DNA from: Streptomyces pilosus
GTDB lineage: Bacteria; Actinomycetota; Actinomycetes; Streptomycetales; Streptomycetaceae
NCBI RefSeq assembly: GCF_014649835.1
Contig: NZ_BMTU01000004.1
Coordinates: forward strand, 553,052 to 617,051
DNA length: 64,000 nt
Reading direction: 5' to 3'
This document shows, piece after piece, positions 1-8,197 of the stretch. The position numbers were made by a program, and so were the translations under genes. The notes beneath the pieces are model-generated. The model was not told where the DNA came from. It was given only the letters and a program-made list of their open reading frames with translations, and did not search any database. Position 1 is the first letter of the stretch. Each line of letters opens with the position of its first letter.

Positions 1-39
1 CGCGCGATGGGAACCGCCCGCCGGGCCTGACGGCGCGAA

Positions 40-64
40 GGCCCGGGCCCGGCGGGCCCGGGCC
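40..64. terminator. GC-rich hairpin, possible terminator of a gene ending at the left edge
   Basis: An 11-bp perfect inverted repeat (GGCCCGGGCCC) flanks a 3-base loop. A TGA at 28-30 is in an open plus-strand frame from base 1, so this could end a plus-strand gene lying mostly outside the window. That gene cannot be verified from nine codons. No T-run is present, as is usual for high-GC actinobacterial terminators. Confidence 0.4.
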
Positions 65-150
65 GGGCGGCCGCATGCCGCGGACCGGGGTGCCGGAGGT
101 CCGGTGCGCCCACCCGCGGCGGGCACACGGACAGCCCGCGGGTCCCCCGC

Positions 151-384
151 TCACGGCCGCCCGTCGCGGAAGGCGCGCAGATCGAGTTCGGGCGCCATGG
201 AGTCCGCCCGCCACACCATCCGACGGTCCCCGGCCGCGAGGCCCTCCCGGGCCACGCCGCACCGGTCCGCACGGTCGGTGACGGCGAGGCAGGACCCGCG
301 GACCCGGTCCCGACCCGCCTCGGTCGCGGCGTCGCCCTCAGCGGCGGACACGCCGAGGGCGGTGGCGCCGGAAACCGGCCCCAC
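151..384 (-). CDS. possible small hypothetical protein (77 aa)
   Basis: An open frame starting with GTG encodes a 77-residue acidic/basic mixed protein. I recognise no domain, signal peptide or membrane segment. By eye about 90% of third codon positions are G or C, which fits Streptomyces coding bias, but the GC content of the first and second positions is also high, so this is weak support. An AGGGCG-like Shine-Dalgarno lies just upstream. The gene would be codirectional with and downstream of nrdJ, separated from it by a hairpin. It may be spurious. Confidence 0.25.
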   Translation of the reverse strand: MGPVSGATALGVSAAEGDAATEAGRDRVRGSCLAVTDRADRCGVAREGLAAGDRRMVWRADSMAPELDLRAFRDGRP

Positions 385-392
385 CGCCCTGG

Positions 393-412
393 CCGGGCGC
401 CGTCACGCCCGG
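393..412 (-). terminator. terminator downstream of nrdJ
   Basis: A 7-bp inverted repeat (CCGGGCG/CGCCCGG) with a 6-base loop begins 14 bases beyond the nrdJ stop codon. Its position fits intrinsic termination of the nrdRJ transcript. Confidence 0.5.
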
Positions 413-425
413 ACTGTGACCGGTG

Positions 426-3320
426 TCAGCTGCAGCCGCTCGTCGAGCCGCAGCCCTCGCAGATGTAGCAGGAACCGGCCCGCTGCATCTTCGTACCGCA
501 CGAGAAGCACAGCGGGGCGTCCGCCTGGATGCCCAGCTGCATCTCGACCAGCTCGGCGCTGGTGTGGGCCTGCTTCGGGGCGGGCGCGGCCGCCACCGGC
601 TCGGTCTTCGGCGCGGCGACCGCCTTCAGTTCCTGGGCCAGCGGCGCCGACTGGGCCAGGCCCTCGACGTCCAGCTCGTCGTCGGTCGGCTCGTACGAAC
701 CGGTCTCCAGGTGACGCTGACGCTCCTCGGCGGAGTGGATGCCGAGCGCGGAGCGCGTCTCGAAGGGCAGGAAGTCCAGCGCCAGGCGGCGGAAGATGTA
801 GTCGACGATCGACTGCGCCATCCGCACGTCCGGGTCATCCGTCATACCGGCCGGCTCGAAGCGCATGTTGGTGAACTTCGAGACGTAGGTCTCCAGCGGC
901 ACGCCGTACTGGAGGCCCACGGAGACGGCGATGGAGAAGGCGTCCATCATGCCGGCGAGGGTGGAACCCTGCTTGGACATCTTCAGGAAGACCTCACCGA
1001 GACCGTCGTCCGGGTAGGAGTTGGCGGTCATGTAGCCCTCGGCGCCACCGACGGTGAAGGAGGTGGTGATGCCGGGACGGCCCTTGGGGAGGCGCTTGCG
1101 GACCGGGCGGTACTCGACCACCTTCTCGACCGCGGCGCGGATCGTCTCCTCGGCCTTCTCGGTGACCTCGGCCTTCTCCTTCTCCTTGGTCTTCGCGGAG
1201 AGCGGCTGGCCGACCTTGCAGTTGTCGCGGTAGATCGCGAGCGCCTTGACGCCGAGCTTCCAGGCCTCGAAGTAGATCTCCTCGACCTCCTCGACGGTCG
1301 CCGACTCCGGCATGTTGACCGTCTTGGAGATGGCGCCGGAGATCCAGGGCTGGATCGCGGCCATCATGCGGACGTGGCCCATCGGGGAGATGGCGCGCTC
1401 GCCCATGGCGCAGTCGAAGACCTCGTAGTGCTCCGGCTTGAGGCCGGGCGCGTCGATCACGTTGCCGTTCTCGGCGATGTGGGCGACGATCGCCTCGATC
1501 TGCTCCTCCTGGTAGCCCAGGCGGCGCAGGGCCTGCGGGACGGTGCCGTTGACGATCTGCATGGAGCCGCCGCCGACGAGCTTCTTGAACTTGACCAGCG
1601 CCAGGTCCGGCTCGACACCGGTGGTGTCGCAGGACATCGCCAGACCGATGGTGCCGGTCGGGGCGAGCACCGACGCCTGGGCGTTGCGGAAGCCGTTCTT
1701 CTCGCCGACGCGGATCACGTCCTGCCAGGCCTCGGTGGCCGCGGCCCACACCGGGGTGTCCAGGTCGTCCATGCGCACGGCCGTGCCGTTGGCGTCGGCG
1801 TGCTGCTTCATGACGCGCTGGTGGGCGTCGGCGTTGCGGGCGTAGCCGTCGTAAGGGCCGACGATCGCGGCGAGCTCGGCGGAGCGCCGGTACGCCGTGC
1901 CGGTCATCAGGGAGGTGATGGCACCGGCCAGGGAGCGGCCGCCGTCGGAGTCGTAGGCGTGGCCGGTCGCCATCAGCAGGGCGCCGAGGTTGGCGTAGCC
2001 GATGCCGAGCTGGCGGAACGCGCGGGTGTTCTCACCGATCTTCTCGGTCGGGAAGTCCGCGAAGCAGATCGAGATGTCCATCGCGGTGATGACCAGCTCG
2101 ACGACCTTCTGGAAGCGCTCGGCCTCGAAGGACTGGTTGCCCAGGCCGTCGTCCTTGAGGAACTTCATCAGGTTCAGCGAGGCCAGGTTGCAGGACGTGT
2201 TGTCCAGGTGCATGTACTCGCTGCACGGGTTCGACGCGGTGATCCGGCCGGACTCGGGGCAGGTGTGCCAGTTGTTGATGACACCGTCGTACTGGATGCC
2301 CGGGTCGGCGCAGGCCCACGCGGCTTCGGCGATCTTGCGGAAGAGGACCTTGGCGTCGACCTCCTCGATGACCTCGCCGGTCATCCGGGCGCGCAGGCCG
2401 AACTTGCCGCCCTGCTCGACCGCCCGCATGAACTCGTCGTTGACGCGGACCGAGTTGTTGGCGTTCTGGTACTGGACGGAGGCGATGTCGTCGCCGCCCA
2501 GGTCCATGTCGAAGCCCGCGTCGCGCAGGACGCGGATCTTCTCCTCCTCCTTGACCTTCGTCTCGACGAAGTCCTCGATGTCCGGGTGGTCGACGTCCAG
2601 GACGACCATCTTGGCGGCGCGGCGGGTGGCGCCCCCGGACTTGATCGTGCCGGCGGAGGCGTCGGCTCCGCGCATGAAGGAGACCGGGCCGGAGGCGTTG
2701 CCGCCGGAGGAGAGCAGCTCCTTGGAGGAGCGGATGCGGGAGAGGTTCAGGCCGGCGCCGGAGCCGCCCTTGAAGATCATGCCCTCTTCCTTGTACCAGT
2801 CGAGGATCGACTCCATGGAGTCGTCGACGGACAGGATGAAGCAGGCGGAGACCTGCTGCGGCTGGGGCGTGCCCACGTTGAACCACACGGGGCTGTTGAA
2901 GCTGAAGATCTGGTGCAGGAGGGCGTACGCCAGCTCGTGCTCGAAGATCTCGGCGTCGGCGGGCGAGGCGAAGTACTTGTAGTCCTCACCGGCCTTCCGG
3001 TACGTCTTCACGATGCGGTCGATCAGCTGCTTGAGGCCGGTCTCGCGCTGCGGGGTGCCCACGGCACCGCGGAAGTACTTGCTGGTCACGATGTTGACCG
3101 CGTTCACCGACCAGAAGTCGGGGAACTCCACGCCGCGCTGCTCGAAGTTGACCGAGCCGTCGCGCCAGTTGGTCATGACGACGTCACGGCGCTCCCAGGC
3201 CACCTCGTCGTAGGGGTGGACTCCCGGGGTGGTGTGGATGCGCTCGACCCGCAGCCCCTTGCCGGTCTTGTTGCCCTTGGCGCGGGAACTCCGTGCCGGA
3301 CCGCTCGCCGTCTCTGTCAT
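426..3320 (-). CDS. nrdJ: vitamin B12-dependent (class II) ribonucleotide reductase
   Basis: This enzyme reduces ribonucleotides to deoxyribonucleotides using adenosylcobalamin and needs no oxygen. The 964-residue protein has the glycyl/thiyl-radical barrel typical of NrdJ, with segments such as NPCSEYMHLDNTSCNL and APTGTIGLAMSCDTTGVEPD. It ends in a cysteine-rich tail (CFSCGTKM...CYICEGCG) that in this family re-reduces the active-site disulfide. The length matches the roughly 960 residues of Streptomyces NrdJ. I chose the ATG at 3320 because GGGAGG lies 4-5 bases upstream; the frame stays open 29 codons further without such a site. It follows nrdR by 165 bases on the same strand, forming an nrdRJ operon controlled by NrdR boxes. 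Class I nrdAB is not in this window. Confidence 0.97.
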   Translation of the reverse strand: MTETASGPARSSRAKGNKTGKGLRVERIHTTPGVHPYDEVAWERRDVVMTNWRDGSVNFEQRGVEFPDFWSVNAVNIVTSKYFRGAVGTPQRETGLKQLIDRIVKTYRKAGEDYKYFASPADAEIFEHELAYALLHQIFSFNSPVWFNVGTPQPQQVSACFILSVDDSMESILDWYKEEGMIFKGGSGAGLNLSRIRSSKELLSSGGNASGPVSFMRGADASAGTIKSGGATRRAAKMVVLDVDHPDIEDFVETKVKEEEKIRVLRDAGFDMDLGGDDIASVQYQNANNSVRVNDEFMRAVEQGGKFGLRARMTGEVIEEVDAKVLFRKIAEAAWACADPGIQYDGVINNWHTCPESGRITASNPCSEYMHLDNTSCNLASLNLMKFLKDDGLGNQSFEAERFQKVVELVITAMDISICFADFPTEKIGENTRAFRQLGIGYANLGALLMATGHAYDSDGGRSLAGAITSLMTGTAYRRSAELAAIVGPYDGYARNADAHQRVMKQHADANGTAVRMDDLDTPVWAAATEAWQDVIRVGEKNGFRNAQASVLAPTGTIGLAMSCDTTGVEPDLALVKFKKLVGGGSMQIVNGTVPQALRRLGYQEEQIEAIVAHIAENGNVIDAPGLKPEHYEVFDCAMGERAISPMGHVRMMAAIQPWISGAISKTVNMPESATVEEVEEIYFEAWKLGVKALAIYRDNCKVGQPLSAKTKEKEKAEVTEKAEETIRAAVEKVVEYRPVRKRLPKGRPGITTSFTVGGAEGYMTANSYPDDGLGEVFLKMSKQGSTLAGMMDAFSIAVSVGLQYGVPLETYVSKFTNMRFEPAGMTDDPDVRMAQSIVDYIFRRLALDFLPFETRSALGIHSAEERQRHLETGSYEPTDDELDVEGLAQSAPLAQELKAVAAPKTEPVAAAPAPKQAHTSAELVEMQLGIQADAPLCFSCGTKMQRAGSCYICEGCGSTSGCS

Positions 3321-3485
3321 GCCGCCTCCCTGGTACGGGCGAAAACGCCCTGAAGTGCCCCGATTGTTCCCGTGGCACGGTGTTCTGTCTGGTGCTGCGG
3401 GCACCACTCACCTGCCCGCAACGCGTCCTCTCATCGCCGCCGCCCGGCCGTTCCCGTGACCTCACGCCCGGGACCGGCCCGCCGG

Positions 3486-4043
3486 TCAGCCGGCGGCGGG
3501 AGCGGGCCGGGGAACCTGGGCAGTTCCCGCGGACCCGCTGTCGTCTTCCTGGCTCCCCGGAACGGCCCCGACGCCGTCCCCGTCGCCCTCGGCGGGCCGC
3601 TCCGCCCGCCGGAGTTCCGCGATCGCGGCCTCGAAGTCGTCCAGCGAGTCGAACGCCCGGTAGACGGACGCGAACCGCAGGTAGGCGACGAGGTCGAGTT
3701 CCTGCAACGGACCGAGTATGGCCAGCCCCACGTCGTGGGTGGTCAGCTCGGCGCTTCCGGTGGCCCGTACCGCCTCCTCGACCCGCTGGCCGAGCTGGGC
3801 GAGGGCGTCCTCGGTGACGGGCCGCCCCTGGCAGGCCTTGCGCACACCGTTGATGACCTTGGTGCGGCTGAACGGTTCGGTGACTCCGGACCGTTTGACC
3901 ACCATGAGCGAACACGTCTCCACGGTGGTGAACCGGCGGGAGCAGTCCGGACACTGGCGGCGCCTGCGGATCGACGTGCCGTCGTCGGTGGTACGGCTGT
4001 CGACGACACGGCTGTCGGGGTGCCTGCAGAAGGGGCAGTGCAT
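3486..4043 (-). CDS. nrdR: transcriptional repressor NrdR
   Basis: NrdR is a nucleotide-sensing repressor of ribonucleotide reductase operons. The 185-residue protein has an N-terminal zinc ribbon (CPFC near residue 3 and CPDC near residue 31) followed by an ATP-cone beginning at VVKRSG, with [18 protein letters not shown]. The usual length is 150-160 residues; the extra 30 or so form a disordered Asp/Ser/Pro-rich tail. The start at ATG 4043 gives the canonical MHCPFC beginning, and a GGGAG precedes it by 3 bases. A longer open frame upstream lacks homology. It is first in the nrdRJ operon, so the repressor autoregulates together with its target. Two NrdR boxes lie about 110-155 bases upstream. 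Confidence 0.97.
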   Translation of the reverse strand: MHCPFCRHPDSRVVDSRTTDDGTSIRRRRQCPDCSRRFTTVETCSLMVVKRSGVTEPFSRTKVINGVRKACQGRPVTEDALAQLGQRVEEAVRATGSAELTTHDVGLAILGPLQELDLVAYLRFASVYRAFDSLDDFEAAIAELRRAERPAEGDGDGVGAVPGSQEDDSGSAGTAQVPRPAPAAG

Positions 4044-4151
4044 GAACTCCCAACCCTCCTCACAGCAGACTCGATGACCTCGCGGGCCCTCAGGGGCCTC
4101 ACGAAGCAGCACCAGCATAGGCGATCGCGGAGGGCTCGAAGACCCGGGGGA

Positions 4152-4198
4152 CCACAACTTCTGGGCCGCTGCCGCAATCCAACCACTAGATGTGGGGA
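4152..4198 (-). promoter_or_regulatory. pair of NrdR boxes upstream of nrdRJ
   Basis: Two 16-bp sites, ccacaacttctgggcc at 4152 and ccactagatgtgggga at 4183, each resemble the actinobacterial NrdR consensus (about ACACWACATCTAGTGT in either orientation). By eye they match 10 and 12 of 16 positions. Their starts are exactly 31 bp apart, about three helical turns, which is the spacing known for functional NrdR box pairs. They lie upstream of nrdR, consistent with autoregulation. Confidence 0.75.
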
Positions 4199-4486
4199 TT
4201 GGCTCATACATTCACGCTCTGCACGCGTGTCGCGTACGCACCGGAACGGGACGCCGCGCGACGAGGAGATCCCGCGCCTCCGGCGGGGAGGAGGGGTGCG
4301 ACTCGGCGCGGAAGCGGGGGCCGCTTCCCGCTCGCGGGGGCGCCCGATGGCAGACTGTGGCGGACAACCCGGAAGGTCATCGCCTCGGCGGTGAAGAGTA
4401 CAACAATAGGCCTGTTTGTCCGGCCGAAGCGTGGCGACCAATACACCTCGACGAGAGATCGTGTACCCCAATTCGCGTTTTTTCAC

Positions 4487-4502
4487 TCGAACGTGTGTTT
4501 GG
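4487..4502 (+). promoter_or_regulatory. LexA (SOS) box upstream of lexA
   Basis: TCGAACGTGTGTTTGG matches the actinobacterial SOS operator (TCGAAC-N4-GTTCGA) in a perfect left half and three of six right-half bases. It lies 60 bases upstream of the lexA GTG start, suiting autorepression by LexA. Confidence 0.8.
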
Positions 4503-4561
4503 CGCAACCTTTCGAAAGCAACTACCGTTGTGCTGCAGGGAGACCATCGAGAGGGGCCGAC

Positions 4562-5341
4562 GTGACCACCACCGCAGACAGTGCCGCCATCACTGCCCAG
4601 GACCGCTCCCAGAGCCGGCTCGAGCCGGTGCACGCGATCAACGAGACCGTGCACCCCGAGGGGCCCAAGCGCTCCCTGCCGGGCCGACCTCCCGGCATCC
4701 GGGCGGACAGCTCCGGGCTCACCGACCGCCAGCGCCGGGTGATCGAGGTCATCAGGGACTCGGTGCAGCGACGGGGCTACCCGCCGTCGATGCGCGAGAT
4801 CGGCCAGGCGGTGGGACTCTCCAGCACCTCCTCGGTGGCCCACCAGCTCATGGCGCTGGAGCGCAAGGGCTTCCTGCGCCGCGACCCGCACCGCCCCCGG
4901 GCGTACGAGGTGCGCGGCTCCGACCAGGCCGCCTCCGTGCAGCCCACCGACACCGCCGGCAAGCCGGCCGCCTCCTACGTACCGCTCGTCGGCCGGATCG
5001 CCGCCGGTGGCCCGATCCTCGCCGAGGAGTCCGTGGAGGACGTCTTCCCGCTGCCCCGGCAGCTGGTCGGCGACGGTGAGCTGTTCGTGCTGAAGGTCGT
5101 GGGCGACTCCATGATCGAGGCCGCGATCTGCGACGGGGACTGGGTCACGGTCCGCCGCCAGCCGGTCGCGGAGAACGGCGACATCGTGGCGGCCATGCTC
5201 GACGGCGAGGCGACCGTCAAGCGCTTCAAGCGTGAGGACGGCCATGTGTGGCTGCTGCCGCATAACTCCGCCTACGAGCCGATCCCCGGCGACGACGCGA
5301 CCATTCTCGGCAAGGTGGTGGCCGTACTGCGCCGCGTCTGA
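4562..5341 (+). CDS. lexA: SOS repressor LexA
   Basis: LexA represses DNA-damage genes and self-cleaves when RecA is activated. The 259-residue protein has an N-terminal winged helix ([12 protein letters not shown] through the [10 protein letters not shown] recognition helix) and a C-terminal S24 peptidase domain. The cleavage site is Ala148-Gly149 in [10 protein letters not shown]. The catalytic pair is Ser183 ([16 protein letters not shown]) and Lys220 (ATVKRF). I chose the GTG at 4562 because GAGAGGGG lies just upstream and the start falls after the SOS box; a longer in-frame opening would run through the promoter. A Streptomyces-type N-terminal extension of about 45 residues precedes the winged helix. 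It is monocistronic, with a hairpin after the stop. Confidence 0.97.
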   Translation: MTTTADSAAITAQDRSQSRLEPVHAINETVHPEGPKRSLPGRPPGIRADSSGLTDRQRRVIEVIRDSVQRRGYPPSMREIGQAVGLSSTSSVAHQLMALERKGFLRRDPHRPRAYEVRGSDQAASVQPTDTAGKPAASYVPLVGRIAAGGPILAEESVEDVFPLPRQLVGDGELFVLKVVGDSMIEAAICDGDWVTVRRQPVAENGDIVAAMLDGEATVKRFKREDGHVWLLPHNSAYEPIPGDDATILGKVVAVLRRV

Positions 5342-5379
5342 GCTCAGCGCGGGACCGGCCTCGGCCCCGCTCCCTGACC

Positions 5380-5413
5380 GGACCCCGGAACCCCTGCGCC
5401 GGTTCCGGGGTCC
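5380..5413. terminator. bidirectional terminator between lexA and dinG
   Basis: A perfect 13-bp inverted repeat (GGACCCCGGAACC) with an 8-base loop lies in the 145-base gap between the convergent lexA and dinG genes. It can serve both transcripts. Confidence 0.8.
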
Positions 5414-5486
5414 TGTGCTGTCCGGACCGCCCTGCGGACGCCACCGGACGGTGGGGCGCCGCCCGTGACCCGGCGCCCCACCACCG

Positions 5487-7502
5487 TCACTCCGCCCCGG
5501 CCCGCTCCTGCTCGCGGGCCTCCTCCTCCTCGGTCTCCGCCCGCACGGCCGCCGCATCGATGGCGGCCAGCGACTTCCTGACCTGATTGCGGTCCGTGGT
5601 GTACCAGAAGTCGGGCAGTGAGGCCTTCAGATAACTCCCGTAGCGGGCGGTGGCCAGCCGCTGGTCCAGTACGGCCACCACGCCCCGGTCCCCCGACGCC
5701 CGGACGAGACGGCCGGCTCCCTGCGCCATGAGCAGCGCGGCGTGGGTCGCGGCGACCGCCATGAACCCGTTGCCGCCCGCCTCCTCCACGGCCTTCTGGC
5801 GGGCGCTCATCAGGGGATCGTCCGGACGCGGGAAGGGGATCTTGTCCATGACCACCAGCTGACAGCTGGGGCCCGGCACGTCGACGCCCTGCCAGAGCGA
5901 CAGCGTGCCGAACAGACACGTCCGCGGATCGGCCGCGAAGTTCTTGATCAGCTCGCCGAGCGTCTCCTCGCCCTGGAGGAGGATCGGGAACTCCGGGATG
6001 CGCGAGCGCAGCTCCTCGGCGGCCAGCTGCGCGGCCCGCATGGAGGAGAACAGGCCCAGGGTGCGGCCACCCGCCGCCTGGATCAGCTCCGTGAGCTCGT
6101 CCAGCATGTCGGCGCGGTCCCCGTCACGGGCCGGGCGGGCCAGGTGCTTCGCGACGTACAGGATGCCCTGCCTGGGGTAGTCGAACGGCGAGCCGACGTC
6201 CACGCCCTTCCACTGCGGCAGGTCGTCGCCCTCGGTCCCCTCGGGGCCGAGCCCCAGCGACGCGCCCACGCCGTTGAAGTCGCCGCCCAGCTTCAGCGTC
6301 GCGGACGTCAGGACGACGGAGCGGTCGGTGAAGAGCTTCTCGCGCAGCAGGCCCGACACGGACATGGGCGCGACCCGCAGCGACGCCCCGAAGCGGTCGT
6401 GGCGCTCGTACCAGACGACGTCCCACTCGGAGCCGTTGGTGATCCGCTCCGCCACGTCGTGCACGCCCTCCACGGAGGCCAGTGCCTGCTTGCGGACCGC
6501 GTCCTCGTCCTGGACGGACTTGTCGCGGGTGCCGCCGATCGCGGAGATGACGGTCCGGCACGCGTCGCGCAGCGCCATGAGCGCGTAGCCGAGGTCCTCC
6601 GGGATCTCCTCCAGGCGGCCCGGCAGGGCCAGCTCCATCAGCCGCTCGAACCCTTCGGCGGCGGTCTGGAGCTGGTCCGCGGCCTTCTCGTCGACCAGCT
6701 TCGCCGCGCGCCGCACCGCCCGGTTGACCTGCCCGGGGGTGAGCTCCCCGGTGGCGACACCGGTGACCCGGGAGACCAGCTCGTGGGCCTCGTCGACGAT
6801 GAGCACCTCGTGCTGCGGGAGCACGGGGGCGCCCTCGATGGCGTCGATCGCCAGCAGGGCGTGGTTGGTGACGACCACCTCGGCGAGCTTGGCGCGCTCC
6901 CGGGCGGACTCGGCGAAGCACTCGGCGCCGTACGCGCACTTCGTGGCGCCGAGGCACTCCCGCGACGACACCGACACCTGCGACCAGGCCCGGTCGGACA
7001 CGCCCGGCGTGAGGTCGTCCCGGTCGCCGGTCTCCGTCTCGTCCGACCAGTCACGCAGGCGCAGCAGGTCCTGGCCCAGTCTGCTGGTGGGGGCCGCCGC
7101 CTCGAACTGGTCGAACAGCCCCTCCTCCTCGTCCTGCGGCACGCCCTCGTGCAGCCGGTGCAGGCACAGGTAGTTGGAGCGGCCCTTGAGCATCGCGAAC
7201 TCCGGGCGGCGGCGCAGCAGCGGATGCAGTGAGTCCACCGTGCGCGGCAGGTCCCGCTCCACGAGCTGGCGCTGCAGGGCCAGGGTGGCCGTCGCCACCA
7301 CCACACGCTCCCCGTGCGCGAGGGCGGGCACCAGGTAGCCCAGGGACTTGCCGGTGCCGGTGCCGGCCTGGACCAGCAGATGGGTGCCGTCGTCGATCGC
7401 CTCGGCGACGGCTTCGGCCATGGTCACCTGGCCGGGACGCTCCGTGCCGCCGACGGCGGCGACGGCGGCGTGCAGGAGTTCGGGGAGTGAGGGCTTCGTC
7501 AT
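5487..7502 (-). CDS. dinG: DinG-family ATP-dependent DNA helicase
   Basis: This is a superfamily 2, XPD-like 5'-to-3' helicase thought to resolve recombination and replication intermediates. In the 671-residue protein, Walker A is QAGTGTGKS (residues 45-53). Four cysteines at about 113, 183, 189 and 195 are arranged as an XPD-type iron-sulfur cluster, and the DEAH box is at 237-240. The C-terminal helicase motif includes GRLVRASGDRGVVAVLDQR. The ATG start agrees with the beginning of the family. It is convergent with lexA. I see no clear LexA box directly upstream, so SOS control is not shown here. Naming it dinG follows family usage; some annotations call it YoaA-like. Confidence 0.92.
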   Translation of the reverse strand: MTKPSLPELLHAAVAAVGGTERPGQVTMAEAVAEAIDDGTHLLVQAGTGTGKSLGYLVPALAHGERVVVATATLALQRQLVERDLPRTVDSLHPLLRRRPEFAMLKGRSNYLCLHRLHEGVPQDEEEGLFDQFEAAAPTSRLGQDLLRLRDWSDETETGDRDDLTPGVSDRAWSQVSVSSRECLGATKCAYGAECFAESARERAKLAEVVVTNHALLAIDAIEGAPVLPQHEVLIVDEAHELVSRVTGVATGELTPGQVNRAVRRAAKLVDEKAADQLQTAAEGFERLMELALPGRLEEIPEDLGYALMALRDACRTVISAIGGTRDKSVQDEDAVRKQALASVEGVHDVAERITNGSEWDVVWYERHDRFGASLRVAPMSVSGLLREKLFTDRSVVLTSATLKLGGDFNGVGASLGLGPEGTEGDDLPQWKGVDVGSPFDYPRQGILYVAKHLARPARDGDRADMLDELTELIQAAGGRTLGLFSSMRAAQLAAEELRSRIPEFPILLQGEETLGELIKNFAADPRTCLFGTLSLWQGVDVPGPSCQLVVMDKIPFPRPDDPLMSARQKAVEEAGGNGFMAVAATHAALLMAQGAGRLVRASGDRGVVAVLDQRLATARYGSYLKASLPDFWYTTDRNQVRKSLAAIDAAAVRAETEEEEAREQERAGAE

Positions 7503-7627
7503 AGCGCGACCACCCTACGACCCGGCACTGACATTCGTGCGCTCACGGCGAGGGAGGGGGATGTGATCAAGACGGGCTCTCCTGGATCGGGGCGGGAAGG
7601 GGCGTGCCGGGCTCGCGCGGGGGAGCG

Positions 7628-8197
7628 CTACAGCACGTGGCGCAGGGACCGGTCCCTGATCATGAGGGCGGCCCGCTTGGCCGGCAGGTCGGCCTCGGCG
7701 GAGAAGCGGAAGCCCGCCTTGAGGAACGCGGCGACGGAGGCGGTGTTGCGCAGGTCGGGCTCCGCGACGACCCGGGACGAGGCGGGCCGGTGGTCGAGGG
7801 CGAGGTCGGCGACGGTCCTGAGCAGGACGCCTCCGAGGCCCCGGCCCCGGTCGCCGGCCGGACCGATGAGCACGTGGAGTCCGGTGTCGTGCGGCCGGGC
7901 CGGGTAGTGGCGGGCCAGCGGGTCGAGGTCGGCGCGGTAGACCTCCCAGTAGCTCATGGGCGTACCGCCGAGCAGACCCAGGTACGGGACGCTGTGACCG
8001 TCTCCGGTGAGCTGGGCCCGGACGTGGTCGGCGGTCAGGGCGGGAGGTCCGGCCAGTTCCCAGAAGGCGGCGACGGCCGGGTCGTTCATCCACCGGGTGA
8101 GCAGGGGGAGGTCCCGGCCGGCGCGGACCGGGACGAGCCGGAAGGGACCCGCGGGCGTCGTGGCCGGGCCCCAGCCGGCGGGGTCGCGGACGGTCAC
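7628..8197 (-). CDS. GNAT acyltransferase, siderophore-associated
   Basis: This 189-residue protein resembles the IucB/RhbD-type acyltransferases that acylate hydroxylamine groups during NIS-siderophore assembly. A WMNDPAVAAFW stretch near the N terminus and the acetyl-CoA binding loop GPAGDRGRGLGGVLL, followed by AEPDLRNTASVAAFLKAGF, are typical of the family. The GTG start at 8197 overlaps the stop of the upstream NIS synthetase (GTGA), implying translational coupling. The open frame runs further upstream but only as a shadow of that synthetase. The substrate cannot be read from the sequence; by analogy it acylates N-hydroxylated lysine or diamine. Confidence 0.88.
   Translation of the reverse strand: MTVRDPAGWGPATTPAGPFRLVPVRAGRDLPLLTRWMNDPAVAAFWELAGPPALTADHVRAQLTGDGHSVPYLGLLGGTPMSYWEVYRADLDPLARHYPARPHDTGLHVLIGPAGDRGRGLGGVLLRTVADLALDHRPASSRVVAEPDLRNTASVAAFLKAGFRFSAEADLPAKRAALMIRDRSLRHVL

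Larger units (their letters stand above)
4044..4561. promoter_or_regulatory. divergent control region between nrdR and lexA
   Basis: This 518-base non-coding region separates the divergent nrdR and lexA genes. It is noticeably more AT-rich from about 4380 to 4540 than surrounding genes. It holds two NrdR-type boxes near the nrdR side and a LexA box near the lexA side, listed separately. I see no convincing gene inside it. Confidence 0.7.

Noticed and set aside
423..3353. A 976-codon plus-strand open frame opposite nrdJ
   Set aside because: It is an antisense shadow produced by high GC content; its translation is a low-complexity Leu/Gly/Val/Asp/Arg mix, while the minus frame is a clear NrdJ.
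3321..4043. Possible B12 riboswitch ahead of nrdJ
   Set aside because: I looked for a B12-box-like sequence in the nrdR-nrdJ spacer and before nrdR and saw none; in Streptomyces the known one precedes nrdAB, not nrdRJ.
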